Of a stretch of DNA of 64,000 nucleotides, positions 9,483 to 18,204 are shown piece after piece. The notes beneath the pieces were generated by a model. That model was given only the letters and a program-made list of their open reading frames with translations, was not told the origin of the DNA and ran no database searches. Origin of the DNA: Aquimarina muelleri DSM 19832 (GTDB lineage Bacteria; Bacteroidota; Bacteroidia; Flavobacteriales; Flavobacteriaceae); NCBI RefSeq assembly GCF_000430665.1, contig NZ_AUML01000001.1:221582-285581 (forward strand). Direction: 5' to 3'. A program made the translations under genes and the position numbers. Positions within the stretch are counted from its first letter, which is position 1. Each line of letters starts with the position of its first letter.

Positions 9483-9513
9483 TTGTACTTCGCAATAGGA
9501 TATAGTATCTTTG
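9483..9513 (+). promoter_or_regulatory. gldBC promoter (TTG-N20-TATCTTTG)
   Basis: The best promoter match in the window: TTG at 9483-9485, 20 bases, then TATCTTTG at 9506-9513, as in the Bacteroidota -33/-7 consensus. Predicted start near 9520, 18 bases before the gldB ATG. The region contains an 8-bp dyad, TATCCTAT (9472-9479) and ATAGGATA (9495-9502), that brackets the -33 element and could be an operator. Confidence 0.8.
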
Positions 9514-9537
9514 CGATCATAAAATTAATAAAAAAAG

Positions 9538-10557
9538 ATGGCGTTCTGGAGGAATAGAGATAATTTAGATAGATATTATAATTTACAAAGGAATATCATT
9601 AAAATCTTAAAATTTACTTTGGTTTTTTATGTATTTATTTCTTGTTCAAACGAAAGTGAAGTTAAAAAAGAAATTTCTAAAATACCTATAGAAATAAAGA
9701 TAGAGCGTTTTGATACGTTATTTGCAAAGGTAACCCTAGAAACTCTTCCTGATCTTAAAAAAGAATATCCATTTTTGTTTCCAGAAAAATATGCAGACAG
9801 TATCTGGATTAAAAGGTCTCAGGATACAATACAACAAGAAGTAAATATAGAGGTAGAAAAAACTTTTTTAGACCTTTCTAAAGAAGAAACAGAGCTTTAT
9901 TCCCTTTTTCAACATATCCAATATTATTTCCCAGAAATTAAAACACCAAAAATAGTTACAATCATTAATGATGTAGATTATCGAAACAAAATAGTACTAT
10001 CAAAAGGATTATTAATTATTGCTTTAGATACATATCTAGGAAAGGATCACCATTTTTATGAGGGAATACAAAAATATCTAAGACAAAACTTTGAACGAAA
10101 ATATATGGTTCCAGATATAGCTTCTATGTATGCTAAAAATCAGGTAGGCCCAATTAGAGATAGAACATTTATAGGTAATTTAATCTCTTTTGGAAAAGAG
10201 CTGTATATAAAAGATTTACTGTTGCCTGAATTTACTAATGCAAGAAAAATAGGGTATACTGAAGAACAGTATTCTTGGGCAATAACTAATGAAGAATATA
10301 TATGGAGGTATTTTATAGATAAAAAATTATTGTATAGTACCGATAGTTCTTTAATGCCTAGATTTTTGTATCCAGCACCTTTTTCTAAGTTTTATTTAGA
10401 AGAAATAGATAAAGAGGCCCCAGATAGAATAGCTCAGTTTATAGGGTGGCGAATTGTGGATTCATACATGAAAAATAACAATGTATCTTTGCGACAATTA
10501 ATATTAGCAGATGCTGAAACGATTTTTAATAGATCAAAATATAAACCTAAAAAATAA
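9538..10557 (+). CDS. gldB: Gliding motility lipoprotein GldB
   Basis: Lipoprotein required for gliding and type IX secretion function in flavobacteria. The N-terminus has a basic, hydrophobic segment and a lipobox-like FISC with Cys36; the region before the hydrophobic core is longer than usual, but the mapped promoter leaves the ATG at 9538 as the sensible start. The remaining 300 residues match GldB throughout by character (IERFDTLF near the start of the mature protein, YFPEIKTPKI, LPEFTNARKIGYT, RIAQFIGWRIVDSYM). It is followed after eight bases by gldC, the conserved order; nadE next door is also the usual neighbour. Its molecular role is not established. Confidence 0.9.
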   Translation: MAFWRNRDNLDRYYNLQRNIIKILKFTLVFYVFISCSNESEVKKEISKIPIEIKIERFDTLFAKVTLETLPDLKKEYPFLFPEKYADSIWIKRSQDTIQQEVNIEVEKTFLDLSKEETELYSLFQHIQYYFPEIKTPKIVTIINDVDYRNKIVLSKGLLIIALDTYLGKDHHFYEGIQKYLRQNFERKYMVPDIASMYAKNQVGPIRDRTFIGNLISFGKELYIKDLLLPEFTNARKIGYTEEQYSWAITNEEYIWRYFIDKKLLYSTDSSLMPRFLYPAPFSKFYLEEIDKEAPDRIAQFIGWRIVDSYMKNNNVSLRQLILADAETIFNRSKYKPKK

Positions 10558-10565
10558 TAACAAGC

Positions 10566-10895
10566 GTGCATAAATCAGAAATTAGAATAGATATAGAGTT
10601 AGATGAAAATCGTATTCCAGAAAAATTAAAATGGACAGCAAAAGATGGAGGTGTAGAGAATCAGGAGACTAAAGCAATGCTTTTGTCTGTTTGGGATAAT
10701 AAAACAAAAGAAAGTCTTCGGATAGATTTATGGACAAAAGATATGCCTGTTGATGAGATGAAAATATTTTTTCATCAAACATTAGTGGCTATGAGTGATA
10801 CTTTTTATAAAGCTACTCAAGATGAAAAAATGTCTGCTACTATGAAGGATTTTTGTGATTATTTTGCTGAAAAGTTAGAATTAGAACAAAAATAA
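10566..10895 (+). CDS. gldC: Gliding motility protein GldC
   Basis: 109-residue cytoplasmic protein starting at a GTG at 10566, eight bases after the gldB stop and so co-transcribed. It resembles GldC over its whole length (KSEIRIDIELDENRIPEK, WTAKDGG, LRIDLWTKDMPVDEMK). No signal peptide or membrane segment. In flavobacteria GldC supports gliding but is less strictly required than GldB; the biochemical function is unknown. Confidence 0.9.
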   Translation: MHKSEIRIDIELDENRIPEKLKWTAKDGGVENQETKAMLLSVWDNKTKESLRIDLWTKDMPVDEMKIFFHQTLVAMSDTFYKATQDEKMSATMKDFCDYFAEKLELEQK

Positions 10896-11223
10896 TCTCA
10901 AAACTACTGAAGTCTCGTTGAGGTGTTTTTGAATATATATACTTTTTATATACAATATAAAATCAAATATCGAGGTAATATCATGAGGTTATAAGTGCAA
11001 GAACTTGTTTTTATAGTCTTTAGAGTATTGCGTAATATTTTTTTTAAAGAATAAAAAGTTTTTATAGAAGATGCGTTTCTCTCATTTGTTTAAATGAAAT
11101 CACTGTAAAGAGAATCAGATTATTTTTGGTTTATGCGAAAAATAAAATTTAGATATAGGCCTTCTCGCTATTGATCTGTCTTATTCTAAAAGGCTAGAGA
11201 TAGAGTGTGTAAAGAAAGATGTC
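10896..11223. other. 328-base region between convergent gldC and engB
   Basis: No coding potential seen. A CTCAA/TTGAG pair just after gldC (from 10897) and followed by a short T run is the only terminator-like structure, and it is weak. Nothing else recognised. Confidence 0.4.
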
Positions 11224-11832
11224 TTAAGAGGATTTTGCTAGCTGATTATTAATGTCTTCTATGTATTTAAGGACATCTTCTTGTCCCAATCCAGAGGATG
11301 AGGAGGTTATGAAATAATTAGGCATTTCTTCCCAATAGTTTAGCATTTCATTAATGTAGTTATTTATCTGAACAGGTAGTTTGGTTTTAGTAAGTTTATC
11401 TGCTTTGGTAAAAATAATAGAAAACGGCACTTGATTTTCACCTAGCCATTGCATGAATTCCAGATCTATTTTTTGTGGTTCGTGACGACTATCTATCAAT
11501 ACAAAGGCAGAAACAATCTGAGTTCTTTTAGCAAAGTAAGCGGTAATAAACTTTTGAAATACCTTTTTTGAAGATTTAGAAACCTTTGCATACCCATATC
11601 CAGGCAAATCAACTAAAAACCAATTTTTATTAATGATGAAATGATTGATTAATTGTGTTTTTCCAGGTCTTCCAGATGTTTTAGCAAGATTTTTTCGATT
11701 GGTAAGCATATTAATTAAAGAAGATTTTCCGACGTTGGATCTTCCAATAAATGCATACTCAGGGAGTTTGTCTTTAGGGCATTTGGCAACGTCGCTGTTA
11801 CTCATTATAAATTCAGCGCTGCTAATCTTCAT
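11224..11832 (-). CDS. engB: Ribosome biogenesis GTPase EngB/YsxC
   Basis: Small TRAFAC GTPase that assists late 50S subunit assembly. P-loop GRSNVGKSS (residues 30-38), switch II DLPGYG (75-80) and the guanine-specificity motif TKAD (142-145) are all present; 202 residues is normal. The gene follows the alpha/beta hydrolase gene on the same strand with a 15-base gap and is probably co-transcribed with it. Confidence 0.95.
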   Translation of the reverse strand: MKISSAEFIMSNSDVAKCPKDKLPEYAFIGRSNVGKSSLINMLTNRKNLAKTSGRPGKTQLINHFIINKNWFLVDLPGYGYAKVSKSSKKVFQKFITAYFAKRTQIVSAFVLIDSRHEPQKIDLEFMQWLGENQVPFSIIFTKADKLTKTKLPVQINNYINEMLNYWEEMPNYFITSSSSGLGQEDVLKYIEDINNQLAKSS

Positions 11833-11847
11833 AGTACTTAATTAAGG

Positions 11848-12618
11848 TTAAAAGTTGCGTTCTTGTAACCAGTTATGTAATAGTCGGTTAAATTCTTGAG
11901 GATGTTCCATCATGGCGGCATGTCCACATTTATCTATCCAGTATAAGTTAGAGTCAGGTAGTAGTTTATTGAAATCATTAGCTACTTCTGGAGGAGTGAC
12001 ATTGTCATTTTTGCCCCATATGATACAAGATGGGATATCCATTTTAGGTAAATCTTTTGCCATATTGTGCCGAATAGCACTTTTAGCAATGGCTAAAGTT
12101 CTGATTAATTTATTTCTATCATTAACTGTATTGTATACTTCGTCTACAATTTCTTTAGTAGCTATAGTTGGGTCGTAAAAAACATTTTCGGCCTTAGCTT
12201 TAATGTATTCATAATCACCTCGCTTAGGGTAACTTTCTCCCATAGCGCTTTCGTATAGTCCAGAACTTCCAGTTATAACGAGTGCTTTTACTTTTTCAGG
12301 AAACATTTTAGCGCATAAAAGTGCTATGTGTCCTCCTAGAGAGTTACCAAGAAGAATTACTTCTTTATCACCATAACCTAATTGATCTATAAAATCGTTA
12401 AGATACTTGGCATATGTACTAACCTTGGTTTTTAGTAAAGGCAACGTATAAATAGGTAATTCAGGGATCAGTACCTTGTATCCATGTTCAGGAAAATAAG
12501 AACCAACACCTTCAAAGTTACTTAATCCTCCCATCAACCCATGTAAGATGATGATTGGTGTACCTTCTCCCAAATCTAGATAACTAAATTTTCCGTCTTT
12601 TTGTAATTCGTGCTTCAT
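11848..12618 (-). CDS. Alpha/beta-hydrolase fold protein
   Basis: 256 residues with a complete catalytic triad: nucleophile Ser93 in GNSLG, Asp205 in WGKNDNVTPP and His233 in CGHAAMMEHP. HGLMGG near residue 26 forms the oxyanion region. No signal peptide, so cytoplasmic. The family includes esterases, C-C hydrolases and haloperoxidase-like enzymes; the substrate cannot be read from sequence. First gene of a two-gene minus-strand unit with engB, divergent from mraZ. Confidence 0.88.
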   Translation of the reverse strand: MKHELQKDGKFSYLDLGEGTPIIILHGLMGGLSNFEGVGSYFPEHGYKVLIPELPIYTLPLLKTKVSTYAKYLNDFIDQLGYGDKEVILLGNSLGGHIALLCAKMFPEKVKALVITGSSGLYESAMGESYPKRGDYEYIKAKAENVFYDPTIATKEIVDEVYNTVNDRNKLIRTLAIAKSAIRHNMAKDLPKMDIPSCIIWGKNDNVTPPEVANDFNKLLPDSNLYWIDKCGHAAMMEHPQEFNRLLHNWLQERNF

Positions 12619-12643
12619 TAATACTTCTTACAAGAATTAAACG

Positions 12644-12651
12644 CAAATATA
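12644..12651 (-). promoter_or_regulatory. -7 box TATATTTG of the hydrolase-engB unit
   Basis: Minus-strand TATATTTG, 25 bases upstream of the hydrolase start codon; a TCG rather than TTG lies at the -33 distance. Confidence 0.5.
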
Positions 12652-12848
12652 GCATTTTCATAATTAGTTTCGAGTTTTTTTATGAATACTACAGAATGAT
12701 TTTTTTATTTTTTTAAAGATGAATTATTTCTTCTTCCTATTCGTTAAAGTCGAGAATTTATAAGCCTTGTTGTAGTGTGTTGATAAACAAAATCTTAAAG
12801 TTTAGCAGGGTGGAAGATTGTTGTTTTTGATCACAACTTATTAACAAT

Positions 12849-12892
12849 GTGGTAGATTGTGGTAAAAAGTGGTATTTTTTTCAATATATTTG
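12849..12892 (+). promoter_or_regulatory. mraZ promoter with MraZ-box-like GTGGTA repeats
   Basis: GTGGTA occurs at 12849, 12859 and 12869, exactly 10 bp apart, and again at 12919, 50 bp after the third copy, where it forms the mraZ start codon. A related GTGGAA is at 12810. The -7 box TATATTTG follows at 12885-12892; no TTG lies at -33, where the third repeat sits instead. MraZ of E. coli and Mycoplasma binds direct TGGG/GTGG-type repeats with this spacing upstream of its own operon, so autoregulation is the obvious reading. Confidence 0.75.
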
Positions 12893-12918
12893 ACTTATTA
12901 AACGTTTAGGGAAGTAAA

Positions 12919-13386
12919 GTGGTAAATCTAATTGGTACATACGAGTGCAAAGCAGACGCTAAGGGACGTTTGATGATGCCTGTTGCTTTTAAAAAGCAAC
13001 TTTCGGGAGTACTAAAAGATGGATTTGTATTAAAAAGAGCAGTTTTTCAGCCTTGTTTGGAGTTGTATCCTATGGCAGAATGGAATCTTTTAATGCAGAA
13101 AATGAATAAACTTAATCGATTTAAAAAGAAAAATAATGACTTTATCAGAAAATTTACCGCAGGAGTTAAAGTGGTAGAGGTGGATACAGCAGGTCGTCTT
13201 TTAATACCTAAGGATTTAATAAGTTTTGCTGGTATTACGAAAGATTTGGTGTTGTCGTCGGCTGTAAATATAGTTGAGATCTGGGATAAAGATCAATACG
13301 AAAAAGCAATTGAAGACGTGGCAGATGATTTTGCAGATTTAGCAGAAGAGGTCATGGGGTTTGATGATGATATAAGTCTTGATTAG
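12919..13386 (+). CDS. mraZ: Transcriptional regulator MraZ
   Basis: First gene of the dcw cluster; a ring-forming DNA-binding protein that regulates the operon it heads. The 155 residues contain two swapped-hairpin AbrB-like half-motifs, DAKGRLMMP (about residues 13-21) and DTAGRLLIP (about 93-101). The start is GTG at 12919, giving MVNLIGTYECKADAKGR, the usual beginning. The C-terminus is acidic. The start codon itself lies in a GTGGTA motif like those in the promoter. 73 bases separate it from rsmH. Confidence 0.95.
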   Translation: MVNLIGTYECKADAKGRLMMPVAFKKQLSGVLKDGFVLKRAVFQPCLELYPMAEWNLLMQKMNKLNRFKKKNNDFIRKFTAGVKVVEVDTAGRLLIPKDLISFAGITKDLVLSSAVNIVEIWDKDQYEKAIEDVADDFADLAEEVMGFDDDISLD

Positions 13387-13459
13387 TAGTCTAGATAAAG
13401 GATAATTGAAGTGTGCGAAAGGGGATTGCCGCTATTGATAAAAAAAGAAATAAAACAGA

Positions 13460-14374
13460 ATGGAGTATCATAATCCGGTTTTGCTTAAAGAAACAGTAGA
13501 TGGGTTGGTCATCAAGCCAAATGGAACATATGTAGATGTTACATTTGGCGGTGGTGGCCATTCTAAAGAAATACTTAATCGATTAGGACCCGAAGGTAAA
13601 TTGTTTGCTTTTGATCAGGACTTAGATGCTTTAGATAATACGATAAAAGATGATCGTTTTATTTTGATAAATGAAAATTTTAGGTTCATAAAGCGATTTT
13701 TGCGGTTTCATGGGGTGAGAAAGGTAGATGGGATTCTTGGAGACTTTGGGGTTTCTTCTCATCAGTTTGATGTAGCAGACAGGGGGTTTTCTACTCGATT
13801 TGATGCGGATTTGGATATGAGGATGAATCAAAATGGAGAGCTGTCTGCATACAATGTAATTAATGACTATGAAGAAGCAGATTTAAAAAAGATGTTTCTA
13901 GAATATGGAGAATTAAGAAATGCTCCAAAATTAGCAAGGACTATAATAGCAGCTAGAAAAGAAGAGCCGCTAAAAACAAGTATAGCGTTAAAAGAAGTAT
14001 TGAAACCGTTTTTACCAAAACATAAAGAACATAAAATACTAGCGCAAATTTATCAGGCAATTCGCATAGAAGTAAACCAAGAAATAGGAGCTCTTAAGGA
14101 GCTTTTGATGCAGACTACAGAGCTTCTTAATCCTAATGGAAGAGTTAGTTTTATATCCTATCACTCCTTAGAGGATAGATTAGTAAAACGGTTTATTCGT
14201 AATGGAATGTTTGAAGGAGAACCAGAAAAAGATTTATATGGTAATGTATATGTTCCTTTTAAAAAAGTAGGAGGATTAATTATTCCAGATAATGATGAAA
14301 TCAAAGAAAATAATAGAGCACGAAGTGCAAAATTAAGAATAGCGGAAAGAGTAAAAGAAGAAAACCCTGCCTAG
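13460..14374 (+). CDS. rsmH: 16S rRNA (cytosine1402-N4)-methyltransferase RsmH
   Basis: Methylates N4 of C1402 in 16S rRNA. The N-terminal MEYHNPVLLKE and SAM motif VDVTFGGGGHS are diagnostic, as are FDQDLDA, GILGDFGVSSHQ, RIEVNQEIGAL and the C-terminal ARSAKLRIAERV. 304 residues is normal. Also called mraW. One base separates its stop from ftsL. Confidence 0.97.
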   Translation: MEYHNPVLLKETVDGLVIKPNGTYVDVTFGGGGHSKEILNRLGPEGKLFAFDQDLDALDNTIKDDRFILINENFRFIKRFLRFHGVRKVDGILGDFGVSSHQFDVADRGFSTRFDADLDMRMNQNGELSAYNVINDYEEADLKKMFLEYGELRNAPKLARTIIAARKEEPLKTSIALKEVLKPFLPKHKEHKILAQIYQAIRIEVNQEIGALKELLMQTTELLNPNGRVSFISYHSLEDRLVKRFIRNGMFEGEPEKDLYGNVYVPFKKVGGLIIPDNDEIKENNRARSAKLRIAERVKEENPA

Positions 14375-14375
14375 A

Positions 14376-14699
14376 ATGGAGAAGAGTATGAAGCAAACAA
14401 TTTATGACATATTAAAAGGAAAGTTTCTTATCGCAGACGATGCGATGAAAAACTGGCGAATGTTATTGTTTCTTTCTTTTTTAGCAATAATAATGATTGC
14501 AAGTTCTCATAACGCAGAAAGTAAAGTACATGAAATAGCAAAACTAAATAATGAGGTAAGAGAGTTAAGAACGCAATTTGTAGATGGAAAGACAGAGCTA
14601 ATGAGGTTGAAAATGGAGTCGTCTATAATAAAAAAGATGGCGCAAAAAGGGTTAAAACGTCCAGCAAAACCACCAAGAAAAATAATAGTAAAAAACTAA
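14376..14699 (+). CDS. ftsL: FtsL-like cell division protein
   Basis: 107 residues with a short cytoplasmic N-terminus, one membrane segment at about residues 28-44 and a periplasmic helical region (KVHEIAKLNNEVRELRTQF) of coiled-coil character. Size, topology and position between rsmH and ftsI identify it as the Bacteroidota FtsL-type protein, although FtsL sequences diverge strongly. It would bind the FtsQ/FtsW/FtsI complex. The start at 14376 lies right after the rsmH stop; a second in-frame ATG is four codons on. Confidence 0.85.
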   Translation: MEKSMKQTIYDILKGKFLIADDAMKNWRMLLFLSFLAIIMIASSHNAESKVHEIAKLNNEVRELRTQFVDGKTELMRLKMESSIIKKMAQKGLKRPAKPPRKIIVKN

Positions 14700-14705
14700 A
14701 CTATT

Positions 14706-16700
14706 TTGGCAACAAAAGAAAAAAACATATTGAATCGGTTGTATTTTATAGCAGCTTGTATGTTCATCTTTGCAATTGTAGTATTGGTGAAACTGGTAAA
14801 TATACAATTTGTTGAAGGGGATGCATACCGTAAAAAAGCTCAGGAACGAGTTTTTAAAACCTTTGATATACCTGCAAATCGAGGAAACCTATATGATAGT
14901 AAAGGTAATTTGCTTGCGACCTCAGTTCCAAAATATGACATAAGATTTGATGTGCTTACAGTTACAGATAAAGATTTTAGAGTACATATTAAACCACTTT
15001 GTGAATCCTTGTCTAAAGAGTTCGGAAAACCTGTTTCTTACTACAATAAATTAATAAGAACCGCAAGAGCCAATAAAAACAGGTATTTACTAATTCGTAG
15101 AAATTTGGGTTATTCTCAGTATATGAGAGTTAAGCAATTTCCTTTGTTTGCGTTAGGAGCTAATCGAGGAGGGTTGATCGTTGAGCAACGTACTGTGAGA
15201 GAGCATCCTATAGGTAAAATAGCAGAACGAACTGTTGGTTATGAAAGAAGAGACGAAAATGGATACTACACTAGGGTAGGGTTAGAAGGAGCTTATGGGC
15301 CTTTTTTAAGAGGAAAAGAAGGCAAAAGAAAAAAACAAAAAATAGCAAAAAATCAATGGAAACCTATTGGAGATGCCAATGAGGTAGAACCTCAGGATGG
15401 ATATGATGTAGTTTCAACAATAGATGTAAATATTCAGGATATATCTCATCATGCATTATTAGCACAATTAGATAAATATGATGCAGAACACGGTACCGTT
15501 GTAGTAATGGAAACCAAAACAGGAGAGATAAAAGCAATCTCTAATTTGGGACGTACAAATAGCGGAAAATACTATGAAAAGCTAAATTATGCTGTAGGAG
15601 AAGCTCATGAACCAGGATCTACATTTAAGTTAATGACAATAGTCGCAGCTTTAGAAGATAAAGTAATTGATTCAAGTTATGTTATTGATACAGGAAATGG
15701 TCGTGTAAAATTTTATGATAGAGTAGTAAAAGACTCTAAATGGGGAGGGTATGGTAAAATCTCTGCAGCCAAAGCATTTGAATTATCCTCAAATACAGCT
15801 TTTGCAAAAATGATTGATGAAAACTATAAAGGTAATCCCAGAAAATTTGTGGATCGATTAATTAATATGGGATTAGGAGAAACTTTAGGATTATCCATTA
15901 AAGGAGAAGGAAAACCTAAAATTCCTTACCCAGGAGATGATGATTGGTACGGTACAACGCTCCCGTGGATGGCACATGGATACGGTGTTGCAATAACTCC
16001 TTTACAAACATTAGCATTCTATAATGCAATAGCTAATGATGGCGAAATGGTAAAGCCAAGATTTATTAAAGAAGTAAAAACCTGGGATAAAGTTAGAGAG
16101 AAATTTGATAAAGAAGTTCTAAATCCAACAATATGTTCTAAGCAAACAGCAAGAGTTGCTAAGGAAATGATGAAAAATGTCGTAAAAAAAGGAACTGCAA
16201 CTAATATACAAACAGATAATTTTGATATAGCAGGAAAAACAGGTACATGTTGGGGGAATTACGGAAGAGATAAAGAAAGAGAGTATATATCCTCTTTTGC
16301 AGGCTATTTTCCTGCGGATAAACCTATTTACTCCTGTATTGTAGTAATACATAGGCCGAATAAAGAAAAAGGGTATTATGGTAGCGAAGTTGCAGCTCCT
16401 GTTTTTAAAACAATTGCCACAAAAATATATAATGATATACCAGTAATAGACGAAGTGTCTTATGCTGCTGTAGAAAGTACACCTGTTGTAGAGAGTTACG
16501 ATAAATACTATCACAATGTTCAAAAGTATAAAACCATAATGCCAAATGTAACCGGAATGCCAGCAATGGATGTTATTTCGCTATTAGAAAATATGGGATT
16601 AAAAGTAGAGATAAAAGGATCAGGAAGAGTTAAAAAACAATCTATAGAACCTGGAGTAAAAGTAAAAAATAACCAAACTATAAGATTAGAATTATCGTGA
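14706..16700 (+). CDS. ftsI: Penicillin-binding protein FtsI/PBP3 with PASTA domain
   Basis: Septal peptidoglycan transpeptidase, anchored by an N-terminal membrane helix (about residues 11-30). The dimerisation domain follows, then the transpeptidase domain with catalytic Ser305 in STFK (305-308), SSN (361-363) and KTG (511-513). A single C-terminal PASTA domain occupies about residues 606-664 (TIMPNVTGMPAMDVISLLEN), as is usual in Bacteroidota and unlike E. coli FtsI. The start is TTG at 14706, six bases after ftsL. The stop overlaps the murE GTG start by three bases. Confidence 0.95.
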   Translation: MATKEKNILNRLYFIAACMFIFAIVVLVKLVNIQFVEGDAYRKKAQERVFKTFDIPANRGNLYDSKGNLLATSVPKYDIRFDVLTVTDKDFRVHIKPLCESLSKEFGKPVSYYNKLIRTARANKNRYLLIRRNLGYSQYMRVKQFPLFALGANRGGLIVEQRTVREHPIGKIAERTVGYERRDENGYYTRVGLEGAYGPFLRGKEGKRKKQKIAKNQWKPIGDANEVEPQDGYDVVSTIDVNIQDISHHALLAQLDKYDAEHGTVVVMETKTGEIKAISNLGRTNSGKYYEKLNYAVGEAHEPGSTFKLMTIVAALEDKVIDSSYVIDTGNGRVKFYDRVVKDSKWGGYGKISAAKAFELSSNTAFAKMIDENYKGNPRKFVDRLINMGLGETLGLSIKGEGKPKIPYPGDDDWYGTTLPWMAHGYGVAITPLQTLAFYNAIANDGEMVKPRFIKEVKTWDKVREKFDKEVLNPTICSKQTARVAKEMMKNVVKKGTATNIQTDNFDIAGKTGTCWGNYGRDKEREYISSFAGYFPADKPIYSCIVVIHRPNKEKGYYGSEVAAPVFKTIATKIYNDIPVIDEVSYAAVESTPVVESYDKYYHNVQKYKTIMPNVTGMPAMDVISLLENMGLKVEIKGSGRVKKQSIEPGVKVKNNQTIRLELS

Positions 16701-18160
16701 CAGAGTTAAAAAATATATTGTATAAAGTAGCTATTAATGCTGTGGTTGGTAACACAATTACAAATGTTAATAAAATAGAGTTTGATTCACGAAAAGTTGG
16801 TCAGGAGGATGTATTTGTGGCGATTCGGGGCTCGGTCTCTGATGGACATGATTTTATTGAAAAAGCAATTAATCAAGGGGCTTTAGCAGTAATTTGCGAA
16901 AAAACACCTGATGTTATAGTTAATGGGGTTACTTATGTAGAGGTTCAAGATACCCAATCTGCATTAGCAATAATGGCATCTAACTATTATGGTTCTCCGT
17001 CAGAGAATTTAAAATTAATAGGTGTTACTGGAACAAACGGAAAAACAACAATAGCATCCTTATTATATATGCTTTTTAAGAAAGCAGGCTTTAAAGTAGG
17101 TCTGTTATCAACAGTAAAGATCATGGTAGATATAGAAGAGTATAAGGCAACACATACAACACCAGACTCTTTAATGATTAATCATTATCTCAAAGAAATG
17201 AATAAAGCAGGAGTAGAGTACTGTTTTATGGAAGTAAGCTCTCATGGGATTCATCAAAAACGGACAGAAGGATTGGCGTTTGCAGGAGGTATTTTTACTA
17301 ACCTCTCTCATGATCATTTAGATTACCACAATACATTTAAAGAATATAGAGACGTAAAAAAAATATTTTTCGACAATTTACCAGAAAAAGCATTTGCATT
17401 AGTTAATAAAGATGATAAAAATGGAGTTTTTATGCTTCAAAATACTAAAGCAAAACAATATACATATGGTTTAAAATCATATGCAGATTATAGAGGGCAG
17501 ATTTTAGAAAATAGTTTAGGAGGACTATTGTTAAAGTTAAATGATCACGAAGTTTGGGTAAAGCTAATAGGGACTTTTAATGCGTATAATTTGCTTGCTA
17601 TTTTTGGAACAGCAGAATTATTAGGACTTGAAACTATAGAGACCCTTCAGTTATTAAGTGATCTGCATAGCGTGAGTGGTAGATTTGAGTATATGATTTC
17701 GGAGAATAAAATTACAGCAATAGTAGATTATGCACATACTCCTGATGCTCTAAAAAATGTGTTAGAAACAATCAATGATATAAGAACTAACAACGAAACC
17801 TTAATTACTATTGTAGGATGTGGAGGAGATAGGGATAAAACAAAAAGACCAGTAATGGGTAACATTGCAGCAAAGCTAAGTAATAAAACAATTTTTACAA
17901 GTGATAATCCTAGAACAGAGAATCCTGATAAAATTATTGAGGATATAGAAAAAGGAGTAGAACCGCAGCACTATAAAAAAACATTATCCATAACAGATAG
18001 AAGGCAAGCAATTAAAACAGCATGTCAATTAGCAAATAAAAATGATATCATACTTATTGCAGGTAAAGGGCATGAGACGTATCAGGAAATTAATGGTGAA
18101 CGTATGGATTTTAATGATTTTGAAATCATTAAAAAAGAACTAAAAAAATTAAACAAATAA
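16697..18160 (+). CDS. murE: UDP-MurNAc-tripeptide ligase MurE (meso-diaminopimelate adding)
   Basis: Adds the third residue of the peptidoglycan stem peptide. ATP motif GTNGKTT at about residues 112-118; SDNPRTENP with Asp403-Asn-Pro-Arg406, the signature for meso-diaminopimelate, so the wall is of the A1gamma type. VDYAHTPDALKNVL and GKGHETYQ are further family motifs. GTG start overlapping the ftsI stop (GTGA), which suggests translational coupling. 487 residues, normal. Confidence 0.97.
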   Translation: MTELKNILYKVAINAVVGNTITNVNKIEFDSRKVGQEDVFVAIRGSVSDGHDFIEKAINQGALAVICEKTPDVIVNGVTYVEVQDTQSALAIMASNYYGSPSENLKLIGVTGTNGKTTIASLLYMLFKKAGFKVGLLSTVKIMVDIEEYKATHTTPDSLMINHYLKEMNKAGVEYCFMEVSSHGIHQKRTEGLAFAGGIFTNLSHDHLDYHNTFKEYRDVKKIFFDNLPEKAFALVNKDDKNGVFMLQNTKAKQYTYGLKSYADYRGQILENSLGGLLLKLNDHEVWVKLIGTFNAYNLLAIFGTAELLGLETIETLQLLSDLHSVSGRFEYMISENKITAIVDYAHTPDALKNVLETINDIRTNNETLITIVGCGGDRDKTKRPVMGNIAAKLSNKTIFTSDNPRTENPDKIIEDIEKGVEPQHYKKTLSITDRRQAIKTACQLANKNDIILIAGKGHETYQEINGERMDFNDFEIIKKELKKLNK

Positions 18161-18204
18161 ATCCTTTTATTCTCTTTAAGAGAGATAATAAAGGTAGGTA
18201 ATTT

